From NCBI GenBank assembly GCA_910574995.1, contig CAJTCS010000005.1, forward strand, positions 124,001 to 188,000: a stretch of DNA of 64,000 nt, given 5' to 3'. The position numbers and the translations under genes are program-made. How positions within the stretch are numbered: position 1 is the first letter of the stretch; each line of letters begins with the position of its first letter. The notes under the pieces are model-generated. The model was not told the origin of the DNA and did no database searches. It saw only the letters and a list, made by a program, of their open reading frames with translations. Source of the DNA: Oscillospiraceae bacterium (GTDB lineage Bacteria; Bacillota; Clostridia; Oscillospirales; Acutalibacteraceae). Shown here in pieces: positions 61,504 to 64,000 of the stretch.

Positions 61504-62478
61504 TCAGCCCTTCAGCTTGAACAGCAGGGCGATGAGCCCGTACCGCTTCTTTTCCAGCAGCCGCCACAGCAGCCGCTGCTTCCGGCTTAGCCTGCCCAGG
61601 TACCTGTTTTTACGATAATCCGGGAATTCGCGCTGTATATAGGCGGCAAACCGGCCCAGAAGCGGGCTTTTGCTGTCCAGGCGCGCCACCCGCACCGAGG
61701 CCGTGAAATAAACATGGTATAGGGTCAGGTAGCACAGCTCGTCCCGGTAGGCCTCCAACAGGCCTTTTCCCCGGAAATAACCCAGCAGGTCGTCAAAGGC
61801 CTCTAGGATCTCCAGGTTCCGCTCCAGGTTGATGCTGGACATAATGGACCCTGCCCGTTGTAAATAGTTATACCCCACATAGCCCAGAAAAACCAGCCGC
61901 TGGCTGGCCGCCATCAGTTTTGGGCTTGTGCGCACGTCCTCGTACCACACCCGGGGCGGGTAAAGCACGCCCGTATCCCGGAAAAGCCTAGCCTTATACA
62001 GCTTGTTCCAGGCGCAGGGGGCCGTCAGCAGCACATCCCGGCGGGCCTCTGGGGAAAGGGGCTCGTCCAGGGGCACGTCCTCTAAGAAGCGTCCCAGCGT
62101 GTTCCCCTCCTCGTCCACCGTTTGGAAAGCGAACATAACCATGTCGGCCCGCTGGGCTTTGGCCGCCGACAGGGCCTTTTCCAGCGCCTGGGGCTCCAGC
62201 CAGTCGTCGCTGTCCACCAGCAGCAGCCATTCCCCCGCCGCCGCCTGGATCCCCGTGTTCCGGGCCCCGCCCAGGCCCTGGTTTTCCTGGTGTATCACCC
62301 GCAGGCGGCCCTCTTCCCCGGCCAGCCGGTCGCAGATCTCCCCGCTGCCGTCGGTAGAACCGTCGTCTACAGCCAGCACCTCAAAGTCGGGAAAGGTCTG
62401 GGCAAAAATGGAACGCAGGCATTTTTCCACGTACCCTTCCACATTGTACACTGGCACCACCACGCTGATCTCTGGCAT
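61504..62478 (-). CDS. Family 2 glycosyltransferase
   Basis: The product has 324 residues. GT-A fold marks are ISVVVPVYNVEGYVEKCLRS, EVLAVDDGSTDGSGEICD, NQGLGGARNTGI and the LLLVDSDDWLEPQAL metal-binding DxD. ATG 62478 has GGGGGGA upstream; the frame opens 24 codons earlier. It is the first gene of the wall-polymer run. Sugar and acceptor unknown. Confidence 0.93.
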   Translation of the reverse strand: MPEISVVVPVYNVEGYVEKCLRSIFAQTFPDFEVLAVDDGSTDGSGEICDRLAGEEGRLRVIHQENQGLGGARNTGIQAAAGEWLLLVDSDDWLEPQALEKALSAAKAQRADMVMFAFQTVDEEGNTLGRFLEDVPLDEPLSPEARRDVLLTAPCAWNKLYKARLFRDTGVLYPPRVWYEDVRTSPKLMAASQRLVFLGYVGYNYLQRAGSIMSSINLERNLEILEAFDDLLGYFRGKGLLEAYRDELCYLTLYHVYFTASVRVARLDSKSPLLGRFAAYIQREFPDYRKNRYLGRLSRKQRLLWRLLEKKRYGLIALLFKLKG

Positions 62479-62653
62479 GATACCGTCCCCCCATGGGCCC
62501 CAAGGGCCGTTTTTTCCAGGCGCGCCCCGCGCCTTTTCCCTATTATACACGCCCGCCGGGCTTTTTGCAAACCCTTTGGAAAGCGGCGCGCCGGGCGGCA
62601 GGGGGCCTTTTCAAATTTTCTGCAAAAAAAGCAAAAAAATTTGCAAAAACATC

Positions 62654-62682
62654 TTGCTTTTTCCAAAACAATAGGCTATAAT
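62654..62682 (+). promoter_or_regulatory. Promoter of tRNA-Pro
   Basis: TTGCTT, 17 bases, TATAAT, 12 bases before the mature 5' end. Confidence 0.85.
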
Positions 62683-62694
62683 AGTCTACGTTGT

Positions 62695-62770
62695 CCGGGT
62701 GTGGCGCAGTTGGTAGCGCGCTTGACTGGGGGTCAAGAGGCCGTGAGTTCAAGTCTCGCCACTCGGACCA
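62695..62770 (+). tRNA. tRNA-Pro (anticodon GGG)
   Basis: A full cloverleaf can be folded by eye. The acceptor stem is CCGGGTG with CACTCGG. The anticodon arm is CTTGA/TCAAG with the 7-base loop CTGGGGG, anticodon GGG at 62728-62730. The TTCAAGT T-loop and an encoded CCA at 62768-62770 are present. Mobile-element-like genes follow, so its 3' end may be an attachment site. Confidence 0.95.
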
Positions 62771-62801
62771 TGAATGGCATACAAAAAAGATGCCACCTCT
62801 G

Positions 62802-62827
62802 AAAAACCGCGCTGTGGCGCGGTTTTT
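62802..62827 (+). terminator. Terminator after tRNA-Pro
   Basis: AAAACCGCG pairs with CGCGGTTTT around CTGTGG and is followed by T. Confidence 0.85.
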
Positions 62828-62888
62828 TGGCGTTCAAGAGGCCAAAAAACGACCGTCACGGGATGACGTGTTTTGGGAGTGATGCCAA

Positions 62889-62908
62889 AACGAAAGCAAG
62901 CTTTCGTT
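62889..62908. repeat. Short perfect inverted repeat
   Basis: AACGAAAGC and GCTTTCGTT flank two bases. It lies early in the apparent element downstream of the tRNA and may be a recombinase or regulator site; nothing supports one use over another. Confidence 0.45.
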
Positions 62909-62988
62909 CCCCCGATTTTTAGGACTTGAACTGGCGTAGTACAGAAAAAAACACAGCGGCAAGAAAAAACTAAAGAAATCTTTTGAGA

Positions 62989-63018
62989 GGCTCACAGGAA
63001 AACCCTGTGGGCCTTTTT
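62989..63018 (+). terminator. Terminator or attenuator in the element
   Basis: GGCTCACAGG and CCCTGTGGGCC form a stem around AAAA, followed by five T, 38 bases before the decayed GTG-started gene at 63056. Confidence 0.7.
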
Positions 63019-63055
63019 GTATTTCTGGAAAGCTTTTATAAGGAGGAATGGCAAG

Positions 63056-63248
63056 GTGTCAGGCTTTACAAACAACGATCGGGCATAGTCATACGAGAAC
63101 TTTGATGAAGACGATGTTCATCTCGCCGTTGGCTCGATGAAATTGGATCCCAGGCTTCCACCGGGAGCCTGCCGAGGCTAAGGTCATCCAGAAGGACATA
63201 GAAAAGAAAAAACAGAAAGGGCGTGGGAAGCATGATCTTCCGAAATGA
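63056..63248 (+). pseudogene. Decayed small mobile-element gene
   Basis: After AGGAGG at 63041-63046, a GTG opens SGFTNNDRA, then a TAG. The same frame continues SYENFDEDDVHLAVG, and after a frameshift near 63150 the other frame reads AEAKVIQKDIEKKKQKGRGK to a stop at 63248. The three pieces join into one plausible small protein of about 60 residues of the kind carried by integrative elements. At least two inactivating changes are present. Family recalled loosely, not searched. Confidence 0.5.
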
Positions 63249-63347
63249 CGCACACGGCGTGCTGTTTGAAAAGGAAATAAGGCTTCACAAGGGATCTGCG
63301 CATTCGTTGGCTACGCCAACGAAGAAAATTACCGCGGCCCTTTTTTA

Positions 63348-63656
63348 TTGACAGCGGACTACCGGCTCTGGCAGCAGGTGGAGCCGTTTGTGGGCACGAA
63401 AAGCATGGATATCGAATCGGCCCGGCCCCGGCACTTGAACGGGTTGACCTATGTCTGTTTCGAACTGGCCAGGGACATCCTGACTGGCAGCCAGACAGTG
63501 GTGCTGGGGGAACTGGCCGACCCCAGCCTGCTCTCCCCCCGGAACTTTATGGTAGTGTCGCTGGCCATGTTCATCCGGGCTTACGGGCTCAGTGCCGCGA
63601 ATCAGATAACTATGAGGCCCCGCCATGCGGAAGGAGGTAGCGAAGATGAATTTTGA
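63348..63656 (+). CDS. Mobile-element-associated hypothetical protein
   Basis: The product has 102 residues from a TTG. The sequence LTADYRLWQQVEPFVGTKSM, then LNGLTYVCFELARDILTGSQ and LGELADPSLLSPRNFMVVSL, resembles small proteins seen in integrative elements of gut Firmicutes, but I know no function. The TTG has no ribosome site; the frame is open upstream to about 63268 (GYANEENYRGPF), so the gene may be 5'-truncated or start elsewhere. It is followed closely by the DUF4314 gene. Confidence 0.5.
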   Translation: MTADYRLWQQVEPFVGTKSMDIESARPRHLNGLTYVCFELARDILTGSQTVVLGELADPSLLSPRNFMVVSLAMFIRAYGLSAANQITMRPRHAEGGSEDEF

Positions 63657-63906
63657 CAGACACAAGGTTGAAAGAGTGGGGGAACAGTACCCGGCAGGCA
63701 CTCGCATCCAGCTGCAAGGGCTGTGCAATGACGAGCCGGGGATATACCCTGGCCTATGCGGGACAGTGGTGGGGGTAGATGACCAACCTTCCCTCCTCAT
63801 GAAGTGGGACAACGGGCGGTCGCTTTCGCTCTTCCCAGACTTGGATTCTTTTTCGGTAATCGAGCAGGAGCAGTCCCAGGACACCGGCCCTACCATGCAG
63901 TTATGA
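63646..63906 (+). CDS. DUF4314-domain protein
   Basis: The product has 86 residues. The segments FDRHKVERVGEQYPAGTRIQ, GTVVGVDD and LLMKWDNGRSLSLFPDLDSF match the small beta-barrel DUF4314 domain that is common on conjugative and integrative elements of Firmicutes. ATG 63646 has GGAGG 8 bases upstream. It overlaps the end of the previous gene by 11 bases, so they are read together. Function unknown. It is among the best evidence that the region after the tRNA is accessory. Confidence 0.85.
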   Translation: MNFDRHKVERVGEQYPAGTRIQLQGLCNDEPGIYPGLCGTVVGVDDQPSLLMKWDNGRSLSLFPDLDSFSVIEQEQSQDTGPTMQL

Positions 63907-63960
63907 ACAATAGACGGTGGTGGCGAAGGCCCCGCTTAGTTGAAAATGGAAGGAGCGCAA

Positions 63961-64000
63961 ATGAACAGGATGGGATCAGACCCCCAGAGGATAAAGTACG
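63961..64000 (+). CDS. Start of a CDS cut by the window edge
   Basis: ATG at 63961 follows AAGGAG with 6 bases spacing and opens MNRMGSDPQRIKY before the window ends. Too short to identify; it lies in the same direction as the DUF4314 gene. Confidence 0.5.
   Translation, partial: MNRMGSDPQRIKY

Noticed and set aside
62834-62845. A 10-base repeat of tRNA sequence (TCAAGAGGCC) as an attachment duplication
   Set aside because: It matches the anticodon-stem/variable region, not the tRNA 3' end, and is too short and too close to be convincing.

Overview
The window looks like chromosome of a GC-rich, strictly anaerobic Gram-positive bacterium of the class Clostridia, probably close to Oscillospirales. 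The reasons are pyruvate:ferredoxin oxidoreductase, pyruvate phosphate dikinase and a Na+-pumping oxaloacetate decarboxylase; AGGAGG-type ribosome sites; sigma-A-like promoters with 17-bp spacers; and sortase, SipW and teichoic-acid-type wall genes. The genus is inferred, not shown.

Positions 1-4080 are visibly more AT-rich and hold mobile-element debris: a Fic gene with one nonsense codon, an IS110-family transposase lacking its N-terminus and fused onto the end of a truncated parB, a parA, and two decayed small genes that abut ppdK. Positions 4080-15064 are a central-carbon block: ppdK, a four-gene Na+ decarboxylase (oadG, biotin carrier, oadB, oadA), a GNAT acetyltransferase and nifJ. Positions 15268-24333 are housekeeping genes: a small membrane protein, two XRE regulators, a CorC/HlyC-type CBS protein, MreB, SecG, a GNAT protein, a PLP-dependent C-S lyase-like protein, folE, folP and mutY.

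Positions 24507-44765 form a long surface-appendage region read on the minus strand. From a promoter at 44737-44765 come a canonical signal peptidase, a 1696-residue LPETG tip-type protein with Cys/His repeats, a coiled-coil protein, a signal-peptidase-like protein whose catalytic Ser is Thr, a major LPSTG pilin, a class C sortase, a Cna-like secreted protein, two proteins with SipW-type leaders, a VKTGD-type anchored protein, a MucBP protein, SipW, a class B sortase and a transglutaminase-like lipoprotein. It continues into a type IV pilus-like set (PilC, four small pilin-like membrane proteins, PilT) with no PilB or prepilin peptidase in view. A 13-base homopolymer lies upstream of the promoter. 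The combination suggests an envelope-spanning fibre locus mixing sortase-pilus, TasA/SipW-like and type IV pilus-like parts.

Positions 45089-48122 hold a SEC-C protein, a TolB-like beta-propeller protein and a MATE exporter. Positions 48289-62478 are a wall-polymer region, all on the minus strand: glycosyltransferase, flippase, priming sugar transferase, WecG/TagA transferase, WecB epimerase, LTA-synthase-like protein, then two AsnB-type amidotransferases flanking an ATP-grasp ligase and an Asp/Glu racemase. The last four genes resemble the racemase, D-aspartate ligase and amidation set that builds D-Asp/D-Asn peptidoglycan cross-bridges.

A tRNA-Pro(GGG) gene at 62695-62770 is followed by another mobile-element fragment with a decayed small gene and a DUF4314 protein, so the tRNA may be an integration site.
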